Shown: positions 17,499 through 25,909, counted from the stretch's first letter. The stretch: DNA of 64,000 nucleotides from Paenibacillus aquistagni (GCF_900177815.1 NZ_FXAZ01000003.1:496001-560000), one strand, 5' to 3'. Translations and numbers: made by a program. The notes: a model not told the origin generated them from the letters alone.

Positions 17499-17712
17499 GC
17501 GAAAAATTGGAGAAAAAGTGATGATAGGCGATGATGTAGAAGTTGTCGTGCTCGGTGTTGAAGGTGATTTTGTAAAGCTCGGTTTCAATGCGCCAAAGGA
17601 AGTTCAAATTATGAGACAAGAGCTGCATCAAGTCATAGCAGAGCAAAATGCCGGTGCCATTCATGTGGACAAAATACAGCTTGATCAACTCTTGAAAAAT
17701 TTCAAAAATTAA
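17485..17712 (+). CDS. csrA: CsrA carbon storage/flagellin translational regulator, apparent CTG start
   Basis: The frame encodes a complete 75-residue CsrA: LLVLKRKIGEKVMIGDDVEV (first residue read as Met at initiation), then KLGFNAPKEVQIMRQEL with the conserved RNA-contacting regions at both edges. The first codon aligned with the family's Met1 is CTG 17485, eight bases after a perfect AGGAGG. Upstream in frame there are only ACG, ATC, GGG, GAG, AAG and ACA before a TGA at 17464. The next usual start, GTG 17518, would delete beta-strand 1 and the key N-terminal residues. CsrA dimers bind GGA hairpins in mRNA; the likely target is the flagellin leader at 20385-20427. Confidence 0.9.
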   Translation: MLVLKRKIGEKVMIGDDVEVVVLGVEGDFVKLGFNAPKEVQIMRQELHQVIAEQNAGAIHVDKIQLDQLLKNFKN

Positions 17713-17742
17713 CCATTTAAATTCTTGATTGAGGTGGAACTG

Positions 17743-18117
17743 GTGAGAGAGGTTCAGCGGCTGCAGCCTAATGGTCTTGATGTGCATCTTAATAGAAACA
17801 GTATGATTCTGCCGAAGAATCTGCATGCAGGCAATATCGCCACGATGTTGCCCCGACTTGGCTCTATGGATATGAGCCAAGTCACCGAGATGGAACAAAG
17901 GCAACTAGACTTTGCAATGGATCAATTAAACCAAACCATAAAAACATCTGGTACAGAGATCCGACTCAAGTATCATAATAAAGCAGAGCAAATCATTGTC
18001 GAGCTGCTTGATCGTGCATCCAGAGAGGTGGTCGCGACTTCGCCGCCTGAGTATTTGCTGGAGCTGTCTGTGAAAATGAAAGAGATGGTCGGTATGTTTC
18101 TCGATGAAAAAGTATAA
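17743..18117 (+). CDS. flaG: FlaG family flagellar protein
   Basis: GTG 17743 follows GAGGTGG at six bases and is preferred to the TTG at 17725 inside which no site exists; the product is 124 residues. The C-terminal 70 residues match FlaG (FAMDQLNQTIKTSGTEIRLKY, then EIIVEL-like VELLDRASREVVATSPPEYLLEL). FlaG proteins influence filament length in other bacteria. It lies between csrA and fliD. Confidence 0.85.
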   Translation: MREVQRLQPNGLDVHLNRNSMILPKNLHAGNIATMLPRLGSMDMSQVTEMEQRQLDFAMDQLNQTIKTSGTEIRLKYHNKAEQIIVELLDRASREVVATSPPEYLLELSVKMKEMVGMFLDEKV

Positions 18118-18164
18118 TTCATATACGCATTGATTAGTGAAAAATAATAAGGGTGGTGCAGCAA

Positions 18165-19547
18165 ATGGGATTTAGTTTATCTGGTCTTGCATCTGGTCTT
18201 AATACGGATACGATGGTTAGCCAGCTAATGCAACTTGAGAGAATACCATACAACAATCTTGAGACGAAGAAAAAAGCGCTTGGAGATAATCAAGCTTTCT
18301 TTCGCAGTCTTAATACCAAATTAAATACACTTAAGACAGCATCTCAAGATCTCACAGTAGGTGCGAATTTCAACTTATCTGGTGTTAAGAGTTCTGATGA
18401 AACTGCTGTAAAGGTATCAGGTACGTCTACGGCTTCTACAGGGAACTATAATGTTGTAGTTAACAATTTGGCAAAGAGCCATGTTGTTAAATCTTTTGCG
18501 TTTACGAATGATGGATCGGGTCAACAGCTTACAGCTGGATCAAAGGTAACCGTAGATGGTCAAGAAGTTGAGTTGAAAGGTAGCTCAAATTTTGAAATTC
18601 TTGAAAATCTAAAGAATGATATAAATAAGAATTCGAAGAATGTATCTGCGTCTGTAGTGGAAACAAAAGCAGGTGAGAAGACGCTGGTTCTTACCTCCAC
18701 TCGCACAGGAACGGATCATGCAATTAATGCTACTAGTGGTCCAAAGCTTAGTGGCTTTGAAGCGGCAGGTATTTGGAATAACCTATCTGATCCATCCCAT
18801 CAGGTGCAGGCTGCTGAGAATGCCCAAGTTTCCGTTAATGGACTCGATATAGAGAGTGCCTCAAACGAAATAAAGGGTGTTATCGAAGGCGTAACCATTA
18901 CAGCGCTCAAAGAAGGCTCTTCTTCTATGGTTACAGTTGCTAAGGACTCGGATAAAGTTGTTGAACAGGTCAAAAAGTTTGTAGACGCCTTCAATGAAGT
19001 TCGAAAAATGATTAGGGACAACACAGGGAAAGAAAAAGCGCTTCAAGGGGACTCTACCCTTCGCTCATTGGATATGGAATTGTCTGATTGGGTTTCAGGT
19101 ATGATTGGTGATAAAGGCTCCGCGGCAGTACTTGCTGAGTTCGGCATTGAGATGGATAAGGGAAAAAAAGGTTCTGAGATGACAGGGCAGTTAACTTTGG
19201 ACGAGAAAGTATTTAAGGAGAAACTCGAGAAGGATCCTGACCGCTTAATGGCGGTGTTTAATTATGAGGGGACAAACGGCAATAAAGGGATTGCCCACAC
19301 CATTGTTGAAAAGTCTCAAGTGTGGACTAGCACGACAAATGGGGTACTCAATTCAAGAATTAAGGGTTTTGATTCGGAGATATCGTTTGTTACGACAGCA
19401 ATGGAAAACATGGAAGTGCGTTTGCAAAACAAAGAAAAGCAGTTGAAAAGCCAATTTGTATCTATGGAAGTTGCAATGGGAAAGCTTCAAAATCAGTCTA
19501 ATTGGTTATCCAGTCAACTAGCAAGTCTCAATGGATCGAAAAAATAG
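18165..19547 (+). CDS. fliD: FliD flagellar filament cap
   Basis: ATG 18165 has GGTGG seven bases upstream; a GTG at 18153 is within the site region. The 460-residue protein begins with the FliD motif SGLASGLNTDTMVSQLMQLE and has a C-terminal coiled coil (SEISFVTTAMENMEVRLQNK ... LNGSKK). It caps the filament tip and promotes flagellin folding. fliS and fliT follow closely. Confidence 0.95.
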   Translation: MGFSLSGLASGLNTDTMVSQLMQLERIPYNNLETKKKALGDNQAFFRSLNTKLNTLKTASQDLTVGANFNLSGVKSSDETAVKVSGTSTASTGNYNVVVNNLAKSHVVKSFAFTNDGSGQQLTAGSKVTVDGQEVELKGSSNFEILENLKNDINKNSKNVSASVVETKAGEKTLVLTSTRTGTDHAINATSGPKLSGFEAAGIWNNLSDPSHQVQAAENAQVSVNGLDIESASNEIKGVIEGVTITALKEGSSSMVTVAKDSDKVVEQVKKFVDAFNEVRKMIRDNTGKEKALQGDSTLRSLDMELSDWVSGMIGDKGSAAVLAEFGIEMDKGKKGSEMTGQLTLDEKVFKEKLEKDPDRLMAVFNYEGTNGNKGIAHTIVEKSQVWTSTTNGVLNSRIKGFDSEISFVTTAMENMEVRLQNKEKQLKSQFVSMEVAMGKLQNQSNWLSSQLASLNGSKK

Positions 19548-19559
19548 GGAGATGATCTC

Positions 19560-19961
19560 GTGAATCCTACTGCAGCAAAAGGGTATCAGGCCTATCAAAA
19601 AAACAAATATGAGACGGCATCTCCTCATCGTTTGATCTTAATGCTCTATCATGGGGCTATTCGGTTTGTGAAGCAGGCTAAGAATTCTTTGGATGAGGGC
19701 GATTCCCAACAAGGGCATCAACATTTGCTTAAAGCACAAGATATTGTGTATGAACTGATCTCCTCATTAAATGAACAGCAAGGTGGCGAAATTGCATCCA
19801 ATCTTAAAAACTTATATCTGTACATGATTGATCAGATGATGCAGGCCAATATGAAAAAAACTTCTGAGCCTCTAACGATAGTTCTTGAAATGCTAGAATC
19901 TATTAAAGAGGCGTGGGAGCAAATCGGAAAAGAACTAAATGCAGGTCATGCCTATGCATGA
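19560..19961 (+). CDS. fliS: FliS flagellin export chaperone
   Basis: The 133-residue all-helical protein has the FliS signature YQAYQKNKYETASPHRLILMLYHGAIRF near the start. It starts at GTG 19560 behind GGGAGATGAT. FliS binds the C terminus of flagellin to prevent early polymerisation and guides it to FlhA. It overlaps the next gene by a few bases. Confidence 0.95.
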   Translation: MNPTAAKGYQAYQKNKYETASPHRLILMLYHGAIRFVKQAKNSLDEGDSQQGHQHLLKAQDIVYELISSLNEQQGGEIASNLKNLYLYMIDQMMQANMKKTSEPLTIVLEMLESIKEAWEQIGKELNAGHAYA

Positions 19962-20331
19962 GATACCTGTATCAAACCGTGGCAAATATTACGAGGTTTT
20001 GTTAGAACTGACTCGACAGCAGTTGATGATGGTGGAACACTCTCAAGAGTGGGATGAAGAAGCTTTTCAACAATATGTATATCAATGGTCATGTATTGAA
20101 AGTGTTATTGGTAAGATAGATGACACTACTGAAAAACCGAACAAGCAGGACGTAGAAAGCTTACAGAAATTAATAAGCATGCATCACCGTTTAATGGAAG
20201 TGGTTGATTCTAAACGTTCAACTACTTCAAAAGAAGTAGTTGAAGTAAGACAAAGCCAAGCTGTAATGAACGCTTATTACGGAATGGGACGTTCGGATCA
20301 GGTTGCTTATTATTTTGATGAAAAAAAATAA
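19954..20331 (+). CDS. fliT: FliT-like flagellar chaperone
   Basis: The frame opens at 19939, but AGG at 19943 suits ATG 19954 best (125 residues); ATG 19948 is also possible. The product is helical and acidic with a central LQKLISMHHRLMEVV segment. Assignment rests mainly on the conserved fliD-fliS-fliT order and the size and helical character, since FliT is poorly conserved in sequence. In this family FliT escorts FliD. It overlaps the end of fliS. Confidence 0.7.
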   Translation: MHEIPVSNRGKYYEVLLELTRQQLMMVEHSQEWDEEAFQQYVYQWSCIESVIGKIDDTTEKPNKQDVESLQKLISMHHRLMEVVDSKRSTTSKEVVEVRQSQAVMNAYYGMGRSDQVAYYFDEKK

Positions 20332-20338
20332 ATATTTT

Positions 20339-20374
20339 CGAAGATCACTATAAAGTTTTGAAGGTGATCTTTCG
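20339..20374 (+). terminator. Hairpin between fliT and flagellin, enclosing the -35 of the next promoter
   Basis: CGAAGATCAC (20339-20348) pairs with GTGATCTTTCG (20364-20374) with one bulged base. The T run is short, so termination may be partial. The hag SigD -35 sits in the loop and the -10 overlaps the right arm. Confidence 0.5.
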
Positions 20375-20378
20375 ATAA
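20351..20378 (+). promoter_or_regulatory. SigD promoter of the flagellin gene
   Basis: TAAA (20351-20354), a 16-base spacer and TTCGATAA (20371-20378) fit the SigD pattern, with the CGATA core intact. Predicted transcription start is near 20385. Confidence 0.8.
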
Positions 20379-20384
20379 ATATAA

Positions 20385-20427
20385 TAGGTCGCAAGGACGT
20401 GACCTAGAACTTTTATATCATGGAGGA
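20385..20427 (+). promoter_or_regulatory. CsrA-binding leader of flagellin mRNA
   Basis: TAGGTCGC (20385-20392) pairs with GTGACCTA (20399-20406; one G-T) and presents AAGGAC in a six-base loop, close to the CsrA consensus in which GGA is shown in a hexaloop. A second GGA pair is in the Shine-Dalgarno TGGAGGAT (20421-20428). The two sites at this spacing mirror the BS1/BS2 arrangement of the B. subtilis hag leader. Confidence 0.8.
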
Positions 20428-20435
20428 TGAATATT

Positions 20436-21275
20436 ATGTCAATGTTTATTAACACAAACGTAGGCGCTATCAACGCTCACCGCAACTTAGGTATGAACAA
20501 CTCTGCAATGAGCAAAACAATGGAGAAATTGTCTTCCGGTTTCCGTATCAACCGTGCAGCGGATGATGCAGCTGGTCTTGCAATCTCCGAAAAAATGCGT
20601 TTCCAAATGAATGGTATGAACCAAGCGATGCGTAATGCGCAAGATGGTATTTCCATGATTCAAACAGCTGAGGGTGCTTTGACTGAAGTACACTCCATGC
20701 TTCAACGTTTGAACACACTTGCTAACCAATCCGCTACTGGTACTTATGATGACAAAGACCGTGCGAACATCCAAAAAGAGGTTGACGCTCTTGTAGCTGA
20801 AATCGACAACATTGCGAAGTCTACTAACTTCAATGGCATTCAATTGCTTGGTAGCGGTGGTGCTAGTGCTCCTGCATTCGGTTCTTCCGTAACATTCCAA
20901 ATTGGAGTTGATGGCGGAAACGAATTGACTGCTGACTTGAAAGCAATGAATGCTAATGAGTTGTCATTGTCAGGTCTCTCTTTGAGTTCTGCAACTGATG
21001 CAAGTGCTGCTATTAAGACAATTGAAGCTGCAATTAATACAGTTTCAGAACAACGCGCATCTTTCGGTGCTGTTCAAAACCGTCTTGAGCACACGATCAA
21101 TAATCTTGGAGTTACTGCTGAGAACTTGTCTGCTTCTGAATCCCGTATCCGCAATGCTGATATGGCAAAAGAAATGACAGACTTTACTCGTAACCAAATT
21201 TTGGTTCAAGCAGGTACATCTATGCTGGCACAAGCAAACTCGATGCCACAAAACGTCTTGAAATTGCTTGGATAA
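20436..21275 (+). CDS. hag: Flagellin
   Basis: The start is ATG 20436, nine bases after GGAGG; ATG 20427 touches the site and is unlikely. The 279-residue protein keeps the D0/D1 regions: FINTNVGAINAHRNL and SSGFRINRAADDAAGLAISEKM at the N terminus, and ADMAKEMTDFTRNQILVQAG with ANSMPQNVLKLLG at the C terminus. The variable centre is very short but Ser/Thr-rich (roughly 135-205), offering possible glycosylation sites for the neighbouring Maf/legionaminic system. Codon use is strongly biased, as expected for a highly expressed gene. SigD promoter and CsrA leader precede it and a 15-bp terminator follows. Confidence 0.97.
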   Translation: MSMFINTNVGAINAHRNLGMNNSAMSKTMEKLSSGFRINRAADDAAGLAISEKMRFQMNGMNQAMRNAQDGISMIQTAEGALTEVHSMLQRLNTLANQSATGTYDDKDRANIQKEVDALVAEIDNIAKSTNFNGIQLLGSGGASAPAFGSSVTFQIGVDGGNELTADLKAMNANELSLSGLSLSSATDASAAIKTIEAAINTVSEQRASFGAVQNRLEHTINNLGVTAENLSASESRIRNADMAKEMTDFTRNQILVQAGTSMLAQANSMPQNVLKLLG

Positions 21276-21287
21276 TTAGTGAATGTC

Positions 21288-21327
21288 AAGAAGTCCTGAA
21301 GGTATTTCCTTTAGGGCTTCTTTTATT
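21288..21327 (+). terminator. Flagellin gene terminator
   Basis: A fully paired 15-bp stem (21288-21302 with 21308-21322, two G-T pairs) with a five-base loop and a following T-rich tract. It isolates hag from the glycosylation genes. Confidence 0.9.
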
Positions 21328-21356
21328 TGTGTTTAACTTATTCATTCATAGTGTAC

Positions 21357-21384
21357 TCAATATTCAAATAGATATAACCGATAA
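21357..21384 (+). promoter_or_regulatory. Probable SigD promoter of the glycosylation island
   Basis: TCAA, a 16-base spacer and ACCGATAA (21377-21384) differ from the SigD consensus by one base in the -35 and two in the -10. It lies just after the flagellin terminator and 30 bases before the next start codon. Confidence 0.6.
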
Positions 21385-21415
21385 ATAAGGTAAATGAAAA
21401 AGAGGAGACAGCACT

Positions 21416-22030
21416 ATGAATATTATTATAAATGGCTTATCTACATACTATGATGTTAAATCTTCTGAGAACATGACTAATATCTGGTTGGATGTAACAA
21501 AGAACATTAGTGAACATCATGAATTCATTCAATCCATTGAGATCGACGGAAATCTGTATGATAATGGACACTTTGATATTCTGATAAAGCAATTTGATGT
21601 TATTCATACAGTTAAAATAGTTACTATTTCTGGTGAAAAAAGCTTCTATACTATCCTTGAGGATCTACATGAATATGCAGTTAAAGTACTGGAGGAAATG
21701 GAAAACTACATAAAGCCATTATACAGTGGTAGTAATCAAAATTGCGATGAACTTCCTATAATTGTCGAATCTATAGAATGGATAATTACTTCTACAACTT
21801 ATCTTCAGTATACTTCAGGGTTGGCTTCGCTAAAGCAGGAGCTATGTAAACAAATTGATGATATCGTTAATAAATATAGTAAAATTTTAGAGATGCTGAC
21901 AAGCGAGTTGGAATGGGGAAATTTGATTGGCTTTGCAGATATCGTCCAATATGAGTTTATTCCTCTATTAGAAGAATTCTATCATGCAACAAGGGAGGTT
22001 GGTCGTTCTGAAAGAGACATTTTACAGTAA
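21416..22030 (+). CDS. Uncharacterised protein between flagellin and maf
   Basis: The 204-residue product starts at ATG 21416 with AGAGGAGAC upstream. I do not recognise a family. The N-terminal 75 residues are predicted to be mixed alpha/beta (MNIIINGLSTYYDV, then IQSIEIDGNLYDNGHFDILI and VHTVKIVTISGE), the rest long amphipathic helices (EDLHEYAVKVLEEMENYIKPL and DIVNKYSKILEMLTSELEW). No signal or membrane segment is seen. It is first in the island, behind a probable SigD promoter, and its 3' end overlaps the maf frame. A partner or chaperone of Maf or flagellin is an inference from position and helical content only. AT-rich like the genes that follow. Confidence 0.75.
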   Translation: MNIIINGLSTYYDVKSSENMTNIWLDVTKNISEHHEFIQSIEIDGNLYDNGHFDILIKQFDVIHTVKIVTISGEKSFYTILEDLHEYAVKVLEEMENYIKPLYSGSNQNCDELPIIVESIEWIITSTTYLQYTSGLASLKQELCKQIDDIVNKYSKILEMLTSELEWGNLIGFADIVQYEFIPLLEEFYHATREVGRSERDILQ

Positions 22031-23843
22031 TACAAATATAATAAAAAATAAATACCCCAAATTAATGAATAAAATCTCTTGTGCAGGGGAGAAAAAAAAG
22101 GAATATTCTATTTCTAGTAATGCTAATTCGGAGATGAATTTGCAAATAACAAAAGATACGCACATTCATTATCTATATAGTAAGTATTCTATTGAAAGAG
22201 AAATGAAACAATGGATCGAAAATGCATCTGAACAACTTGAAGACTCTCAGTATATATTATTAATAGGTTGGGGATTAGGATATCATATTCGAAAATTGAT
22301 TCAAACATATCCAAATAAAAAGTATTTTGTATATGAGCCAGACCATAATACTTTTTCTCTAGCCATTGAGCACATTGATTTTTCTAATGAATTAGATCAC
22401 TCGAGTATTATTTCTGTTGCGGTTGGAGAGGAGGAGGACTATAGAGATTTCTTGGAGCAGTTTGCAGAACGGGTTGCTGATTCCTTTGTTCAACTCACGA
22501 TACCATCGTACAATAACCTCTACCACGGGGAAATTGAACAGTTTACATCAGTAGCTATAGAAATGATTAAGATGAAGAGGAGTAATTTGGCAACTTACAA
22601 TCACAACTCCGATAATTGGATAAGAAATATTCTGAGAAATACTAAGTATGTTGCTCAATTCCCAAGTGTACATTTTCTGGCTGATCAATGTAAAGATAAG
22701 CCAGTAATAATTGTAGGGGCAGGCCCTTCATTACAATATGACCTTGACTTGTTACGTGAATTAAAGCATAAAGTAACTATCATTGCAGCTGGAACAAGCA
22801 CACAGGCTTTATTAAAGGGTGGAGTTGAACCTGATATTATTGTGTCAATGGACGGTGGTGAGCCTAATCGAAGAGCGTTTGAATCACTTCAAACTAATCA
22901 CATTCCGATGGTCTTCGGTACCTTTATACAACCGGAAATTCTTAATGAGAAACGTAAAAGACTTGCTTATGCGATTCTGGAGATCGATCAAGTGACTCCT
23001 TATTTGCTTCCTAATGATGAGAAATATATAACTTTTAAGTCAAATTATAGTGTGACAGGCTTGTGTATACAACTAGCAGTGTATATGGGGTGCTCTACCA
23101 TTATTTTTACGGGCCAAGATCTCTCTTTTCCCAATAATAAATATTATGCTGATGGTGTTAATCACTTCGACCCATCTACAATTCAGGATATGACAAGTAA
23201 TGCACATTTACTTGTGGAGAATGTCTATGGAGAAACTAACAATGCCAATCATAGTATGTTTGTTACATTGAGAGATATCGAGCATCTAATATCAATTTTT
23301 GATCATATCAGGTTTATTAACGCTTCAAGATATGGAGCAAAAATTCGTGGTACTACATTTAATGATCTGAATCAAATAAAAGATAAATGGCTAGCATCGG
23401 AAAGTAAAATATGTATTCCTGAGTTATTCGATCAAGCAAAACAGCACAGAGAAGAGATACTCACTGGTGTAATAAACCAAATAAAGCGAGATATAACGAA
23501 TCTAGATAAATTAAACCTTGATTTACTCGAGTTACTTAGACTTTTTGATAAAACTCGAGCAATGAGTACAAAGACAAACGTCTTAAAGAATAGTCTTCTT
23601 AAAATAAGTAGGAATTGGTCTGCTATTTCACAAAATGATACATTTAAATCTTACATTCAATTTGGTTTAGTTTCATATTTTAATAGTTACCAACGGTACA
23701 TATCGGAGGTTACTTATTCGACAGATTCTACTTATCAATTTCAAATTCTAGACAAGTACCTATGTAAGTTAATTAAAATTGTTTTGGATTACACTCCGAC
23801 GTTGAAGAAACAGTTAGAAAGCACTGTAGAGGAAATGAAATGA
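21984..23843 (+). CDS. Maf motility accessory factor, flagellin glycosyltransferase candidate
   Basis: The 619-residue protein matches the Maf/DUF115 family: a GWGLGYHIRKLI motif, YEPDHNTF, then the MptE-like Rossmann core with PVIIVGAGPS at about 240-249, GTSTQALLKGGVEPDIIVSMDGG and FTGQDLSF near 377. Maf proteins attach nonulosonic acids (pseudaminic or legionaminic) to flagellin, and a full legionaminic pathway follows. The start is unclear: ATG 21984 (weak AGAAG site) overlaps the preceding gene by 47 bases, while a strong GGGAGG at 21993 is nine bases ahead of a CTG at 22008. It is the probable transferase acting on Hag; the enzyme class is well supported, the exact sugar is inferred from neighbours. 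Confidence 0.88.
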   Translation: MQQGRLVVLKETFYSNTNIIKNKYPKLMNKISCAGEKKKEYSISSNANSEMNLQITKDTHIHYLYSKYSIEREMKQWIENASEQLEDSQYILLIGWGLGYHIRKLIQTYPNKKYFVYEPDHNTFSLAIEHIDFSNELDHSSIISVAVGEEEDYRDFLEQFAERVADSFVQLTIPSYNNLYHGEIEQFTSVAIEMIKMKRSNLATYNHNSDNWIRNILRNTKYVAQFPSVHFLADQCKDKPVIIVGAGPSLQYDLDLLRELKHKVTIIAAGTSTQALLKGGVEPDIIVSMDGGEPNRRAFESLQTNHIPMVFGTFIQPEILNEKRKRLAYAILEIDQVTPYLLPNDEKYITFKSNYSVTGLCIQLAVYMGCSTIIFTGQDLSFPNNKYYADGVNHFDPSTIQDMTSNAHLLVENVYGETNNANHSMFVTLRDIEHLISIFDHIRFINASRYGAKIRGTTFNDLNQIKDKWLASESKICIPELFDQAKQHREEILTGVINQIKRDITNLDKLNLDLLELLRLFDKTRAMSTKTNVLKNSLLKISRNWSAISQNDTFKSYIQFGLVSYFNSYQRYISEVTYSTDSTYQFQILDKYLCKLIKIVLDYTPTLKKQLESTVEEMK

Positions 23844-23877
23844 ATGGAGAATCAAATGTTCAGTAGGGGGTGATGTG

Positions 23878-24885
23878 TTGGCAAAAGTAAGTGTTATTGT
23901 TCCCATCTATAATGTAGAACAATATCTACACAGATGTATTGATTCATTAATTGCCCAAACCATGGTGGATATCGAAATTATATTAGTAAATGATGCATCC
24001 CCGGATCGCTCAATGGATATCATGCTAGAATATAAAAAAGCTTATCCGGACCGCATCATAATTATTGATTCAAAGGAGAACATGAAGCAAGGTGGTGCGA
24101 GAAACCTTGGTATAAGGGCAGCAACTTCTGAATATATCGGTTTTGTAGATAGTGATGATTGGGTCCATCCAGAAATGTTTAGAATGTTATATGAAACAGC
24201 TATTAATAAGAGTGCTGATATTGTTAGCTGCAATGCATATCGTGCGAACAGTGATTCGGAAATAACTCCATATCTACATCGTGATCTTACTAGTTTAACC
24301 GGTGAGATGAGTGACATTAAGAAGGAATTATTTCTTATATACGGAGCTTCACCTGGAGTTGTTACAAAAATTTATAAAAAAAGTCTAATTATAGATAATC
24401 AGATATGGTTTCCTGAGAAGCTTTTTTATGAGGATAACTTTTGGGGACCTCTTATTTTTTTGCATGCAAGATCCTATCACCATGTAAATGAAAGTTTTTA
24501 CTACTATTATTTGAATCTGAATTCAACAATTACGAGACAGGAAAGCCATCATCATTTTGATCGATTACTTATTGAGATAATGAAACTTGAGACTTACAAA
24601 AAAATAGGGCTTTTTGATAAGTTTAAAGATGCAATAGAGTTTAGTTTTATTAGATTATACTACATCAATTCATTACATTTAGCATTCACCAGATTTAAAA
24701 ATCCGCCATTCAATAAGATATTTGAAATAAGAAAATATATGAAAGATGAATTCCCATTTTACAGAGAAAATAAGTATTTTCATCTGTTTAGCAAAGTAGA
24801 ACAAGTGTTGACTGGTCTAAATGATGTTAGTCCTTATAAGGCATATGAATGGTATAAGACTATAATAAATAAAAATGTAAAGTAA
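23878..24885 (+). CDS. Family 2 glycosyltransferase
   Basis: A GGGGGTGAT site favours TTG 23878 (335 residues); GTG 23875 directly before it is also possible. The N terminus is a classic GT-A nucleotide-sugar domain: AKVSVIVPIYNVEQYLHRCIDSL, NDASPDRS and the DSDDW motif with the metal-binding acidic residues from Asp91. The C-terminal third is AT-rich and specific. It probably extends or decorates the flagellin glycan or makes another surface glycan; acceptor and sugar are unknown. Confidence 0.88.
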   Translation: MAKVSVIVPIYNVEQYLHRCIDSLIAQTMVDIEIILVNDASPDRSMDIMLEYKKAYPDRIIIIDSKENMKQGGARNLGIRAATSEYIGFVDSDDWVHPEMFRMLYETAINKSADIVSCNAYRANSDSEITPYLHRDLTSLTGEMSDIKKELFLIYGASPGVVTKIYKKSLIIDNQIWFPEKLFYEDNFWGPLIFLHARSYHHVNESFYYYYLNLNSTITRQESHHHFDRLLIEIMKLETYKKIGLFDKFKDAIEFSFIRLYYINSLHLAFTRFKNPPFNKIFEIRKYMKDEFPFYRENKYFHLFSKVEQVLTGLNDVSPYKAYEWYKTIINKNVK

Positions 24886-24901
24886 TATGAGGAGATCGGA
24901 A

Positions 24902-25909
24902 ATGACTCATTCGAGAAAAATACTTGTTACAGGTGCAGATGGTTTTATTGGCTCTCATTTAACTGAAGCACTTGTTCGTCAAGGTCATGATGTCAAAGCT
25001 TTTGTGCTTTATAATTCCTTTAATACTTGGGGATGGTTGGATCAATGTGCCGCAGATATTAGAGGGCATTTTGAAGTGTTCAGTGGTGATATTCGTGATC
25101 CTTATGGTGTCAGGAAAGCAATGGAAGATTGTGACCGTGTACTTCATTTAGCTGCATTGATTGCTATCCCATATTCCTATCATTCACCGGATACTTATGT
25201 AGACACGAATATTAAAGGTACATTGAACGTTCTTCAAGCAGCTCGTGATCTTGGCGTTAGTAAATTAGTGCACACTTCTACAAGCGAAGTGTATGGTACC
25301 GCTAGATATGTACCAATAGATGAGAAACATCCTTTGCAAGGTCAGTCACCATATTCCGCATCGAAGATTGGTGCAGATCAAATGGCACTCTCATTTTATC
25401 GGTCATTTGAAACCCCAGTAAGTATTATTCGTCCGTTTAACACCTATGGTCCACGTCAATCAGCCAGAGCAATTATTCCAACTGTAATTACACAAATTGC
25501 TTCTGGTAAAGAATCCATACAATTAGGATCTCTTCATCCCACTCGGGATTTCAACTATATTGAAGATACTGTACGGGGCTTTATTGCGATGTTGGAATCA
25601 TCCAATTCAATTGGGGAAGAGATTAATATCGGGAGTAATTATGAGATTAATATAGGAGATACAGTAAGTATGATTGCTGAACTAATGAACAGGTCAGTGA
25701 ATATTGTATCTTCGGATGATAGGAAAAGACCTGAAAAGAGTGAAGTGGAAAGGTTATGGGCAGATCATTCGAAAGCTAAAAATTTGCTCGGATGGGAACC
25801 TTTGTATTCAGGAACAGAAGGCTTGCGTAAAGGGTTAGAGAAGACCATTGAGTGGTTTACTAAGCCAGAGAATTTGAGTCGATATAAGGCAGATCTTTAT
25901 AATATATAG
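24902..25909 (+). CDS. legB: LegB, GDP-GlcNAc 4,6-dehydratase (SDR family)
   Basis: ATG 24902 with GGAGATC upstream gives 335 residues. It has the NAD-binding motif TGADGFIGSHL near the start, the HTSTSEVYG segment, and catalytic Tyr151/Lys155 in YSASK. The length and motifs such as FNTYGPRQSARAIIPTVI agree with the extended SDR dehydratases called LegB. In the legionaminic route worked out in Campylobacter it converts GDP-GlcNAc to the 4-keto-6-deoxy sugar used by LegC. The assignment depends partly on the complete leg set downstream; a UDP-GlcNAc substrate cannot be excluded. Confidence 0.85.
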   Translation: MTHSRKILVTGADGFIGSHLTEALVRQGHDVKAFVLYNSFNTWGWLDQCAADIRGHFEVFSGDIRDPYGVRKAMEDCDRVLHLAALIAIPYSYHSPDTYVDTNIKGTLNVLQAARDLGVSKLVHTSTSEVYGTARYVPIDEKHPLQGQSPYSASKIGADQMALSFYRSFETPVSIIRPFNTYGPRQSARAIIPTVITQIASGKESIQLGSLHPTRDFNYIEDTVRGFIAMLESSNSIGEEINIGSNYEINIGDTVSMIAELMNRSVNIVSSDDRKRPEKSEVERLWADHSKAKNLLGWEPLYSGTEGLRKGLEKTIEWFTKPENLSRYKADLYNI

